Assembly: GCA_002369055.1 (NCBI GenBank)
Contig: DFEL01000100.1
Span: 1-8,473 of the forward strand
Reading direction: 5' to 3'
From: Cyanobacteria bacterium UBA3803
GTDB lineage: Bacteria > Cyanobacteriota > Vampirovibrionia > Gastranaerophilales > Gastranaerophilaceae
DNA: 8,473 nucleotides
The position numbers were made by a program, and so were the translations under genes. Numbering within the stretch: position 1 is the first letter of the stretch; the number at the start of each line of letters is the position of its first letter. Below the pieces are notes generated by a model that had not been told where the DNA came from, did not search any database, and was given only the letters and a program-made list of their open reading frames with translations. Positions 1 to 5,710 of the stretch are shown one piece after another.

Positions 1-37
1 GAAATCAGAACAAAAAAACAAAACAATAATAAATGAA

Positions 38-574
38 ATGAGTTCACAAAAGGTTAGCAATTTTTTAGAAAAAACAGGATTACACAAAAAAGACTTTGCA
101 GAAATGATTGGTGTCACACTATCTTATGTTTATAATCTGACAGATAACACTATTCCATTTTCTACAAGAGGAACAACTATTGAACGTATTGCAACAGTCA
201 TGGAAATTGACCCTGAAGAATTTGAAGAATATAAAATTCCACAAGAACCAATTTTGCTTGATGACTCAATAGAATACATAAAAGAAAACATGGCAAAAAA
301 AGGCTTAAGCGTAGTAAACTTTTTAAAATCATTTCCACGCAAAAAAAGACTTGAAACAGTTGATATATTGAGAGGTGCATTGCCACTTCCGATAGATTAT
401 AAAGAACTTAGCATGATAGGACATGTGCTTGATTTAACGACAGATGAAATTTATCCGATATGGGAAAGCAGAGTAAAACAGGTACTTGAAGCAGGCGGAA
501 TGAATATTTATGCAAATGCCGCTCTTGTAAACTCCATGTTTGAATGTGCTAAAAAATATATTGATTTAAAATAA
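38..574 (+). CDS. XRE-type helix-turn-helix regulator, 178 aa, possibly two tandem HTH domains
   Basis: Probable DNA-binding regulator acting in the cytoplasm. Residues about 6-65 read as an XRE/Cro-type helix-turn-helix: a first helix near VSNFLEKTGL, then KKDFAEMIGVTLSYVYNL as helix-turn-recognition helix, then a helix ending in a DPEEF segment, common in this fold. Residues about 75-140 look like a second, diverged copy (IKENMAKKGLSVVNFL, then LSMIGHVLDLTTDEIYPIW), so the protein may bind DNA with two units. No ligand or enzymatic domain is visible. The ATG at 38 is chosen because the only other nearby ATG (33) opens a two-codon frame, ATG-AAA-TGA, whose stop overlaps this start. No clear Shine-Dalgarno is seen; upstream sequence is cut off by the window. 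A strong terminator follows at once. Its target is unknown. The HTH call is fairly secure; the second domain is an inference. Confidence 0.8.
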   Translation: MSSQKVSNFLEKTGLHKKDFAEMIGVTLSYVYNLTDNTIPFSTRGTTIERIATVMEIDPEEFEEYKIPQEPILLDDSIEYIKENMAKKGLSVVNFLKSFPRKKRLETVDILRGALPLPIDYKELSMIGHVLDLTTDEIYPIWESRVKQVLEAGGMNIYANAALVNSMFECAKKYIDLK

Positions 575-576
575 TT

Positions 577-606
577 AAAAAAGACCGATAAATATCGGTC
601 TTTTTA
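577..606 (+). terminator. Intrinsic terminator after the HTH gene
   Basis: The core stem GACCGAT/ATCGGTC (583-589 with 594-600) is extended by an A-run pairing with the T-run, and ends in a TTTTT tract. It begins 3 nt after the stop codon at 572-574. The symmetric A/T flanks mean it could also act on transcripts coming from the right. Confidence 0.9.
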
Positions 607-623
607 ATATTAAAAAAAAATAG

Positions 624-652
624 TTGACTTAAAATTTTTTTCTTGCTAAATT
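624..652 (+). promoter_or_regulatory. Sigma-70-type extended -10 promoter for the leader RNA and tRNA-Lys
   Basis: TTGACT (624-629), a 17-nt spacer, then TAAATT (647-652) preceded by TGC (644-646), an extended -10 TGn motif. The predicted start of transcription is about 659, directly before the first hairpin of the structured leader. The spacing and -35 match are close to ideal, as expected for a strong stable-RNA promoter. Confidence 0.8.
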
Positions 653-658
653 ATTTGT

Positions 659-779
659 ACACGGAATTAGAATATTCCCACTTGACAACTCGGTAGTTCT
701 TTTATAAAGGAACTCGACTGAAAGGTGAATAGTTAGATGTTTCACCCCCGAGAGCAAGTTAAACTGAATAAAAAAGTGA
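659..779 (+). ncRNA. Candidate structured RNA or leader ahead of tRNA-Lys (hairpin plus three-way junction)
   Basis: This stretch lies between a strong promoter and the tRNA and folds well by eye. Hairpin P0 is GGAAT/ATTCC (663-667 with 674-678). A closing helix is ACTTG/CAAGT (680-684 with 755-759), then a small internal loop (685-688 and 753-754), then CTCGG/CCGAG (689-693 with 748-752). This encloses P2, 695-702 with 707-714 (8 bp including one U-G), and P3, GGTGAA/TTCACC (724-729 with 741-746, 11-nt loop). The junction strand 715-723 is purine-rich. No internal terminator is seen, so it is probably co-transcribed with the tRNA and released by RNase P cleavage at 780. I do not recognise a known riboswitch, ribozyme, SRP, 6S or T-box signature. 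It could be a trans-acting RNA, a processing signal, or only a leader. The structure is inferred by hand. Confidence 0.5.
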
Positions 780-855
780 GGGCATGTAGCTCAGCAGGTA
801 GAGCACTCCCCTTTTAAGGGATAGGTCGCGCGTTCGAATCGCGCCATGCCCACCA
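780..855 (+). tRNA. tRNA-Lys (anticodon UUU), CCA encoded
   Basis: A complete 76-nt cloverleaf. The acceptor stem is GGGCATG/CATGCCC (780-786 with 845-851), the D arm GCTC...GAGC with loop AGCAGGTA, the anticodon loop CTTTTAA with anticodon TTT, the variable loop AGGTC, and the T arm GCGCG-TTCGAAT-CGCGC. Discriminator A (852) is followed by genomic CCA (853-855). One oddity is a C-U mismatch at the first anticodon-stem pair (27-43); the other four pairs are intact. It decodes AAA and AAG lysine codons. It sits about 120 nt downstream of its likely promoter behind a structured leader and is followed by its own terminator. Confidence 0.97.
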
Positions 856-868
856 CTTTTAAGAAAAT

Positions 869-896
869 AAAAGGCTCGAGTCAGGAGCCTTTTTTA
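869..896 (+). terminator. Intrinsic terminator after tRNA-Lys
   Basis: A nine-pair stem AAAAGGCTC/GAGCCTTTT (869-877 with 885-893) with a 7-nt loop is followed by further T residues. It lies 13 nt after the tRNA CCA end, which is consistent with a single-tRNA transcript. Confidence 0.92.
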
Positions 897-920
897 TTGT
901 GTAAAATTTGGTTAAAATTA

Positions 921-949
921 TTGTTAAGTAAAACTATATAAAGTATAAT
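921..949 (+). promoter_or_regulatory. Sigma-70-type promoter for the three-gene unknown cluster
   Basis: TTGTTA (921-926), an exact 17-nt spacer, and a perfect TATAAT (944-949). The predicted transcript start near 956 gives a leader of about 44 nt before the ATG at 1000. There is no TGn extension. It is separated from the tRNA unit by that unit's terminator. Confidence 0.75.
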
Positions 950-999
950 TAAAGCATGATAATCCTTCTTATCTGAAATTTTATAATTCAAAGGGAAAT

Positions 1000-1983
1000 A
1001 TGGAAAAACAGAAATTTTATTTAATATTTATTATAGTATTGCTTTTTATTGGAGCATATTCTTATAAAATTGGTGACATCGGTATTTTTTTTAAAAAAGA
1101 ATTTAACCCAGAAGAAAACAATATGCTAACCGAAGCAAAAATGACATACAATGCTGAAGACAGCTATGGAAACGGTAATGATATAGTATCGAAAAAAGAT
1201 TTTGAACAACAATCATCTACTGATGCAAAAAAAATTACGGTTAATCAACCAACAGCACTAAGCGGGAAATCAAAAGCAGAAATTTATAAATTAAGAAAAG
1301 ATTATGTAAGTCAATCAATTTTTGCAAAATCGAATTATGAACCGTCTGAAGAAGTTTTTGGAGGAATAGTTAGCGGAAAGTCTTGGATTTCGGCAAATGT
1401 TTGCATTGATGCACAAACAGGGAAATTAAGAACAACGGGGCCTTCTGAAGAATCAAGATTTATAAATAATCCTACAATGCTTGTGGCTATTGAATATCCG
1501 TATCCTGTAAGATATAACGATGCAGAAACTTGTACAAGTTCTCGCTCTGAAATGATACCTACAAGTATCAGGTACATACCGTCAAAAAAAATGATTATAG
1601 TTAAATATTATCATTTACCGTTTACGACAAATAATAATCCGTCATTTTATATGTTTAACGGTGTAAATGCAAGAGATTTAGGTTATAAATATGCATATTT
1701 GGATAAGAAAAAATCAACTTATGATGTTGATTTTATATCATCAGACAATTTAAGCACCGGAATACAAGAATTTCAAAATTTTATACATTTGGGAAGCTCT
1801 TGCGGACACGAAGGCGGATGCAACAATGGTTCACCAAGACAACATTTTCTTGAATTTAAATCAAACGAAACTTCGTACAATTACGAAAACAGGTATATTC
1901 AGATAAAATTATGGAAAAACAAACCTAAATCTCCTGAAGATCCTGCCGATATAACAGAACGAATTATTTTAAGGTGGTCATAA
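1000..1983 (+). CDS. Membrane-anchored extracytoplasmic protein of unknown function, 327 aa
   Basis: I do not recognise this protein. Residues about 7-25 form one hydrophobic segment after a short basic start (MEKQK), with no obvious cleavage site, so it is probably an uncleaved signal anchor with the rest outside the cytoplasmic membrane. Residues 35-115 are polar and low in structure (rich in N, E, K, S). The region from about 117 to the end has many aromatic and beta-type stretches (LVAIEYPYPVRY, MIIVKYYHLPF, RYIQIKLW). Four cysteines fall in that part: C135, C178, C268 and C274. The last two sit in a Gly/Asn-rich loop and may form disulfides. The ATG at 1000 has an AAGGG 4 nt upstream and a good promoter. 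The next gene starts 1 nt after its stop, so the two are surely co-expressed. The function is open: a surface or periplasmic protein, or a pilus- or secretion-associated part, are possibilities only. Confidence 0.75.
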   Translation: MEKQKFYLIFIIVLLFIGAYSYKIGDIGIFFKKEFNPEENNMLTEAKMTYNAEDSYGNGNDIVSKKDFEQQSSTDAKKITVNQPTALSGKSKAEIYKLRKDYVSQSIFAKSNYEPSEEVFGGIVSGKSWISANVCIDAQTGKLRTTGPSEESRFINNPTMLVAIEYPYPVRYNDAETCTSSRSEMIPTSIRYIPSKKMIIVKYYHLPFTTNNNPSFYMFNGVNARDLGYKYAYLDKKKSTYDVDFISSDNLSTGIQEFQNFIHLGSSCGHEGGCNNGSPRQHFLEFKSNETSYNYENRYIQIKLWKNKPKSPEDPADITERIILRWS

Positions 1984-1984
1984 T

Positions 1985-2602
1985 ATGATAAAAAAAATTA
2001 CAGCATTAAGTCTAATACTATTAATACAATTTACAACTCTAGCAGCAAGTGCAAAAACAATTAGGGTTAAGTCTTTAACGGATTTTGACAGTTTAAATCC
2101 TCCAAAATATTACAGCGTTGAAGTACTTGATGCTTTTTATGTTCAAACAGAAAACGCATATTTACAACCCGGTTACATTTTAAACGGCTATATTGCACAA
2201 GTAATCCCACCTAAAAGATTAAAACAAGATGCCACATTTGTATATGTTCCAACAGTTTATATGGATACAAATAATAAATCCCACCCTTTAAAAACTGTTG
2301 TCGGAGCAAGAACAACCAAAGTTAATACAACAGAGCTTGTAGTAAGTTCTGCTCTTGCATTAACAGTTGGTATTGTACCGGCTTTACTTGCAGTACCCGG
2401 ATTTTTTGCAGCAGAAGGTGCATTTAAAGCAAAAGATGGAGAAAAAGTAAAAGCTTCAGTAGGCAATGCCTATAAAAAATCATTTTTGTCTTTGGGAGAA
2501 AAGGGCAAAAACATTCACATTAAAAGGAATGAAGAATTTTTATTAAATATTGCATTAATCAATTCACAAGAACCAAATTATTCATACTCACAATCTAAAT
2601 AA
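1985..2602 (+). CDS. Exported protein of unknown function with Sec signal peptide and late hydrophobic segment, 205 aa
   Basis: I do not recognise this protein. The N-terminus is a classic Sec signal: MIKK, a hydrophobic core to about residue 20, and an ASA-K cleavage site after residue 23. The mature part starts with a beta-like region (TIRVKSL, YYSVEVLDAFYV, PGYILNGYIAQVIPPKRLKQ), which resembles small beta-domain envelope proteins. Residues about 117-143 are a hydrophobic Ala/Val/Gly/Pro-rich segment that could insert in or lie against a membrane. A short basic tail follows (KGKNIHIKRNEEFLLNIAL). No lipobox cysteine is present. Start ATG 1985 is 1 nt after the upstream stop and has AAGGTGG (1971-1977) inside the end of the previous gene, indicating coupled translation. 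It probably works with the 327-residue protein in the envelope; this is inferred only from adjacency and export signals. Confidence 0.75.
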   Translation: MIKKITALSLILLIQFTTLAASAKTIRVKSLTDFDSLNPPKYYSVEVLDAFYVQTENAYLQPGYILNGYIAQVIPPKRLKQDATFVYVPTVYMDTNNKSHPLKTVVGARTTKVNTTELVVSSALALTVGIVPALLAVPGFFAAEGAFKAKDGEKVKASVGNAYKKSFLSLGEKGKNIHIKRNEEFLLNIALINSQEPNYSYSQSK

Positions 2603-2614
2603 TTATCATCTGTT

Positions 2615-2654
2615 TGCATGATACATGTCATGAAAAACATGGCTAACATGCATG
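2615..2654 (+). repeat. CATG-rich inverted-repeat patch before the small helical gene
   Basis: Six CATG tetramers occur in 38 nt (starts 2617, 2624, 2629, 2638, 2647, 2651). They can nest as TGCATG/CATGCA (2615-2620 with 2647-2652) around CATG-AAAAA-CATG (2629-2641). The repeat AACATG also occurs twice, 3 nt apart. It lies in the 72-nt gap between the exported protein gene and the next start. It may be an RNA hairpin near a ribosome binding site, an operator, or chance. Confidence 0.35.
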
Positions 2655-2674
2655 GTAACAGGGGGATACAGGAT

Positions 2675-2923
2675 ATGAAAGATTTAGTAACAAAATTAAA
2701 AGAACAAATCGAATCTCTAAACGGAGATGCTTATTTTTATGAAATGCAAATTAAATTTATTTCTTATTTGAAAGAAACTTCACCTGAAGTTGAACAAGAA
2801 ATGGGTGGAGAAACATTCGATGAAATAATAAAAGATGATAAATTTATGAAAGAAAAAATATTACAAAAAATTGCAGTATTAAATATTGAATTAAAAGAAC
2901 TAACAAACCAAAAAGCGTCTTAG
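2675..2923 (+). CDS. Small helical (coiled-coil-like) protein of unknown function, 82 aa
   Basis: I do not recognise this protein. It is charged and almost wholly helical in character. Residues 1-35 (MKDLVTKLKEQIESL onward) and 55-80 (FMKEKILQKIAVLNIELKEL) have heptad-like spacing of I/L/V, so two helices separated by a loop with EMGGE are plausible. No signal peptide or cysteine is present, so it is likely cytoplasmic. The open frame extends back to an ATG at 2618, but that start has no ribosome binding site and adds a Met-rich leader made by the CATG patch. ATG 2675 has GGGGG at 2661-2665, 9 nt upstream, so I prefer it. Its stop overlaps the miaA stop on the other strand. It is probably the last gene of the plus-strand cluster, though the 72-nt gap leaves room for separate control. 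Confidence 0.6.
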   Translation: MKDLVTKLKEQIESLNGDAYFYEMQIKFISYLKETSPEVEQEMGGETFDEIIKDDKFMKEKILQKIAVLNIELKELTNQKAS

Positions 2924-2946
2924 TCAAGTCCTAAGGCTTTATTTTT
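2911..2946. terminator. Probable bidirectional terminator over the convergent stop codons
   Basis: AAAGC (2912-2916) pairs with GCTTT (2936-2940) and CTTAG (2919-2923) with CTAAG (2931-2935). There is a 2-nt bulge (2917-2918) and a 7-nt loop. On the plus strand it is followed by ATTTTT. On the minus strand the matching T-run is the complement of the A-run at 2911-2914. It would end both the plus-strand cluster and the minus-strand operon while being coding for both last genes. Confidence 0.6.
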
Positions 2947-3768
2947 CCTAAACCAGGTTAATTGACGTTTTGCATAATTTCTTGAATGCTGCTTAATGAG
3001 CTCAATAGCTCTTTGTAACGAATATTCACCATCCAAATAAGGCAATATCTCACGATACCCGATAGTCTCTGTGAAATTCGGTATTCTACCATGTTTTGTA
3101 AGCAATTTTTTAGTTTCTTCAACAACACCCAACTCAATCATTTTATCAACACGCTTGTTAATACGTTCATATATTTCTTCTCTTGGCATTTTTATACCAA
3201 TCCACTCAACATTGTAAGGCGGCTCCTTCTGCAAATTCAATTTTGATAGCGGCTTATTTAACGTTTCACAAATTTCTATTGCACGTATCAACTTCCTTTT
3301 TTCAGGCTCCTTAACTACATTAAAATAATTTTCATCAGATTTTTTTAAACGATAAATTAAATCCTCAATAGAAAGCTGATTTAATTCATTACGCAAATCA
3401 TTATTAGGAGCAACTCTTGGAACATCATATCCCTCAAGAAGAATTCTAAAATACAATCCTGTACCTCCAACAATTATGGGAGTTTTGCCTCGTGATAAAA
3501 TGTCCTCAATAGCAACAGTTGCATCATCGACATAATTTGCAACACTATAATCATATTCAGGCTCAACAACATCAATCAAATAATGAGGAATACCCTCCAT
3601 TTCCTCTTTTGTTGGCTTTGCAACAGCAATTTCAAAGCCCTTATAAACAAGCCTTGAATCCGCAGAAATAACTTCACCATCAATTTTATGTGCAATCTCA
3701 ACCGCAAGTTTAGTCTTGCCTGTCGCTGTCGGTGACGCTATTGCTATTACCTTTGATTTTTTCTTCAT
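2920..3768 (-). CDS. miaA: tRNA dimethylallyltransferase (MiaA), 282 aa
   Basis: Transfers a dimethylallyl group from DMAPP to A37 of tRNAs reading UNN codons, in the cytoplasm. Visible family marks are the P-loop SPTATGKT (12-19), the catalytic Asp motif ISADSRLVYKGFEIAVAKP (34-52, Asp36), VGGTGLYFRILLEG (100-113), and the C-terminal signature from TIGYRE (about 235) through SRNYAKRQLTWFR. Length is in the normal short-form range. The usual first Gly of the P-loop (GPTASGKT) is Ser here. Start ATG 3768 (MKKKSKVIAIA) fits the family; an upstream in-frame ATG at 3801 would add a non-conserved CIYLYYYFYI stretch and is rejected. The start lies 59 nt inside the preceding membrane protein gene and no Shine-Dalgarno is visible, so translation is probably coupled. 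It is the last gene of the minus-strand operon. Confidence 0.96.
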   Translation of the reverse strand: MKKKSKVIAIASPTATGKTKLAVEIAHKIDGEVISADSRLVYKGFEIAVAKPTKEEMEGIPHYLIDVVEPEYDYSVANYVDDATVAIEDILSRGKTPIIVGGTGLYFRILLEGYDVPRVAPNNDLRNELNQLSIEDLIYRLKKSDENYFNVVKEPEKRKLIRAIEICETLNKPLSKLNLQKEPPYNVEWIGIKMPREEIYERINKRVDKMIELGVVEETKKLLTKHGRIPNFTETIGYREILPYLDGEYSLQRAIELIKQHSRNYAKRQLTWFRKNKALGLD

Positions 3769-4555
3769 AATATAAAAATAATAATACAAATATATACACA
3801 ATGAAATAAAAATAAACCAAAGTCATTACAAAGTAAGTTATTGGGTTAAACATTGTTATATAATTAAAAATCATTAAAACAAAATTTAACAAATTTATAC
3901 CTAAAAATAGCAAAATAACTTTTGGATGCAAAAATACCCTAAAAACAGATTTAAACAGTGCTAAAATAGGATTTTTTGCAGAATACAATATCTCAACCGG
4001 CCAAAACATCGTAAATAATGAAAATATTTGAACAGCAAGAAAGATAAGTAAATACCAATAATTTATTTTTAATAACTGTTCTTTTGTTAGAGATTCTAAT
4101 AAAGCCTGCATAGCAACAGGAGCCTCTGTTGCCGAAACAAATTGAGTAACAGAAATACCTATACTGCCTATTAATTTTAATCCTACATTATAAACGGAAA
4201 TAAAAACAATATCTGCAATCAGTAAATACAGCAAACAAAATCCTAAAAAAGACTTTATATTTAAAGCAATACCTACAAGAAATTCTTTTAATAAGCCTGT
4301 ATATTCACTATCAGCTTCAGTAGAATTATTATAAGCTCCAACTGCAGATTTAATCATATAAAGCCAACCTGCAAGAAAAGCACTTACCATTAAGAGTAAA
4401 GTAACACAAAACAAAATCGTCGATGGCAAAGCCTTAACTGCATTTTTTGCAATAACTAAATAAACATTTAATAAAAGCAAAAACACTAATAACGGAGTTG
4501 CCATAATTATATTGCTATACGATATTTTTAAAGAATCTTTAAATATCTTAATCAT
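3710..4555 (-). CDS. Integral membrane protein of unknown function, about six helices, 281 aa
   Basis: I do not recognise a specific family; it is reminiscent of DUF975-like or glycerophosphodiesterase-associated membrane domain proteins, but only in general layout. Hydrophobic segments lie at about residues 15-37, 45-68, 103-125, 164-186, 212-232 and 239-262. Short amphipathic stretches with K/R sit between them (IKIFKDSLKISYSN at the start; NPILALFKSVFRVFLHPK at 195-212, a loop type seen in such membrane proteins). The tail from about 263 is hydrophilic (YYEEKIKGNSNSVTDSDRQD) and likely cytoplasmic. ATG 4555 lies 14 nt after the upstream stop with only a weak AGGT site. The last 59 nt, to 3710, overlap the start of miaA in another frame. 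It sits between a probable iron-sulfur protein and miaA; no functional link is evident. Confidence 0.75.
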   Translation of the reverse strand: MIKIFKDSLKISYSNIIMATPLLVFLLLLNVYLVIAKNAVKALPSTILFCVTLLLMVSAFLAGWLYMIKSAVGAYNNSTEADSEYTGLLKEFLVGIALNIKSFLGFCLLYLLIADIVFISVYNVGLKLIGSIGISVTQFVSATEAPVAMQALLESLTKEQLLKINYWYLLIFLAVQIFSLFTMFWPVEILYSAKNPILALFKSVFRVFLHPKVILLFLGINLLNFVLMIFNYITMFNPITYFVMTLVYFYFIVYIFVLLFLYYEEKIKGNSNSVTDSDRQD

Positions 4556-4569
4556 AAATAATACCTATA

Positions 4570-5709
4570 TTAAACCGCTTGAGTTTCTCTTTGTTCAACA
4601 ATCTGTTTTCTTTTTTTACGACGCATCAAATCTACAAAAGCTTCCAGTCTGGTTATATAACCTGCCTTGCCTGATTGTTCATCCATTACAAGAGTTAAAA
4701 TTGGAATATTATGTTCCTCTCGCATTGCAGGAAAAATGTTTTGTGACATAATTTCAGGCATACAAGTAAACGGACTGATATGTATAATACCATCTTTTTT
4801 GTTTACATCAGCATAAGCAACATCGGAAACACATTCCAAAGCATCACCACCGATATCACGATTTAAATACGGCTTTGCCATTTTTTCCGCTCTTTGTAAG
4901 TGTGTTTCTTTGCCTCTAAACATTTTTGGAATAATAGCATCTTTCAAAAAACTGCTTACTGTCAAACTACGTCTTGTTTGTACACCCATTTTACCTAATT
5001 CTCGTTCGATATATTGATTTGAAAACGGATCGCCAACAAGATATATTTCTCCTGTTATATCTACATTCAAAACTTCACGATTTTTATCAATTTCAGTTTT
5101 TGCCATTTCATTTTTTACAATTTTCTTTAATTTGTTCAATTCTCTAAATGAACTAACTTTTTTGTACATTTCAATACATTTATTATAATGTCTTTCCGCT
5201 TCACCAACTTTAACCTCTCTCGCTCTGTAATACGCAAGTAAAGTTTCTAAATCGTCTAGGGCAAAAACCATTCTTATCATCATAAGAGTACCTCTTGCCG
5301 CAGCAATGTAATCATTTCTGCCCAATAATCTGCCAAAGAAATCAAATAACCCTTTAATTCCGTCATATAAAGAAAGCTCTAAATACTTAGTTTCATACCC
5401 TAAATCAGCAAGAGCAGATTGAATATTAATGCCATAAACACCTAATCTGCAACATCCCGGAGAAGTAAGCATTGCAACATAATCAGTACCACCTTCAATA
5501 GCCTCAATAAAATTACCTAAAATTAATTTATATGGTAAACATACGGCTTCAGGTGCATTCTTAACACCCAAAGATAAAGTTTTTTTGCTTGTATATGGCG
5601 GAACATAAACATCAACACCAAATGTTTTCAAAGCAACTGACCAAGCAACTGAAATTGTCCCCATGTGAGGAAATGCTACTTTAATTTTTTTATTATCATC
5701 TTTTTTCAT
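4570..5709 (-). CDS. 2-hydroxyacyl-CoA dehydratase activase-related protein (DUF2229/COG3581-like), stand-alone, 379 aa
   Basis: Resembles the non-ATPase part of CoA-dehydratase activator proteins (the YjiL-type family with DUF2229 and HgdB-like domains). Features are an N-terminal Rossmann-like strand (KIKVAFPHMGTISVAWSVAL, with VDVYVPP to follow), PEAVCLPYKL with Cys57, LTSPGCCRLGVYG with Cys86/Cys87, and the C-terminal motif SPFTCMPEIMSQNIFPAMR (Cys316), then IPILTLVMDEQSGKAGYITRLEAFVDLM, which is typical of the family. These cysteines probably ligate an iron-sulfur cluster; that is inferred from the family. The ASKHA ATPase domain of true activases is absent and no such gene is in view. 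ATG 5709 is 1 nt after the gcvPB stop and has GGAAG 6 nt upstream, so the two are coupled. Its exact substrate or partner cannot be told. Family call fairly sure; role unknown. Confidence 0.8.
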   Translation of the reverse strand: MKKDDNKKIKVAFPHMGTISVAWSVALKTFGVDVYVPPYTSKKTLSLGVKNAPEAVCLPYKLILGNFIEAIEGGTDYVAMLTSPGCCRLGVYGINIQSALADLGYETKYLELSLYDGIKGLFDFFGRLLGRNDYIAAARGTLMMIRMVFALDDLETLLAYYRAREVKVGEAERHYNKCIEMYKKVSSFRELNKLKKIVKNEMAKTEIDKNREVLNVDITGEIYLVGDPFSNQYIERELGKMGVQTRRSLTVSSFLKDAIIPKMFRGKETHLQRAEKMAKPYLNRDIGGDALECVSDVAYADVNKKDGIIHISPFTCMPEIMSQNIFPAMREEHNIPILTLVMDEQSGKAGYITRLEAFVDLMRRKKRKQIVEQRETQAV

Positions 5710-5710
5710 A

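Noticed and set aside
130..386. Two minus-strand open frames opposite the HTH gene
   Set aside because: They are shadows of a well-supported gene on the plus strand.
659..779. T-box or lysine riboswitch upstream of tRNA-Lys
   Set aside because: No T-box consensus, no lysine riboswitch core and no terminator/antiterminator pair is visible before the tRNA.
737..817. Small ORF of 26 codons with an AAAGGTG site 9 nt upstream, inside the tRNA-Lys leader
   Set aside because: It runs into the tRNA and stops in its anticodon loop. The presumed ribosome binding site is locked in stem P3, and the composition shows no coding signal.
1335..1577. Minus-strand open frame opposite the 327-residue protein gene
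   Set aside because: It is a shadow frame; the plus-strand gene has a promoter, a ribosome binding site and a signal anchor.
2257..2466. Minus-strand open frame opposite the exported protein gene
   Set aside because: It is Ala/Thr/Val-rich shadow coding with no start signals.
3769..3801. Extended N-terminus for MiaA from the ATG at 3801
   Set aside because: It adds an aromatic stretch absent from the family and has no ribosome binding site; the P-loop begins at the usual distance from the ATG at 3768.
4512..4751. 79-residue plus-strand open frame
   Set aside because: It lies opposite the activase-like and membrane protein genes, with no ribosome binding site and no recognisable features.
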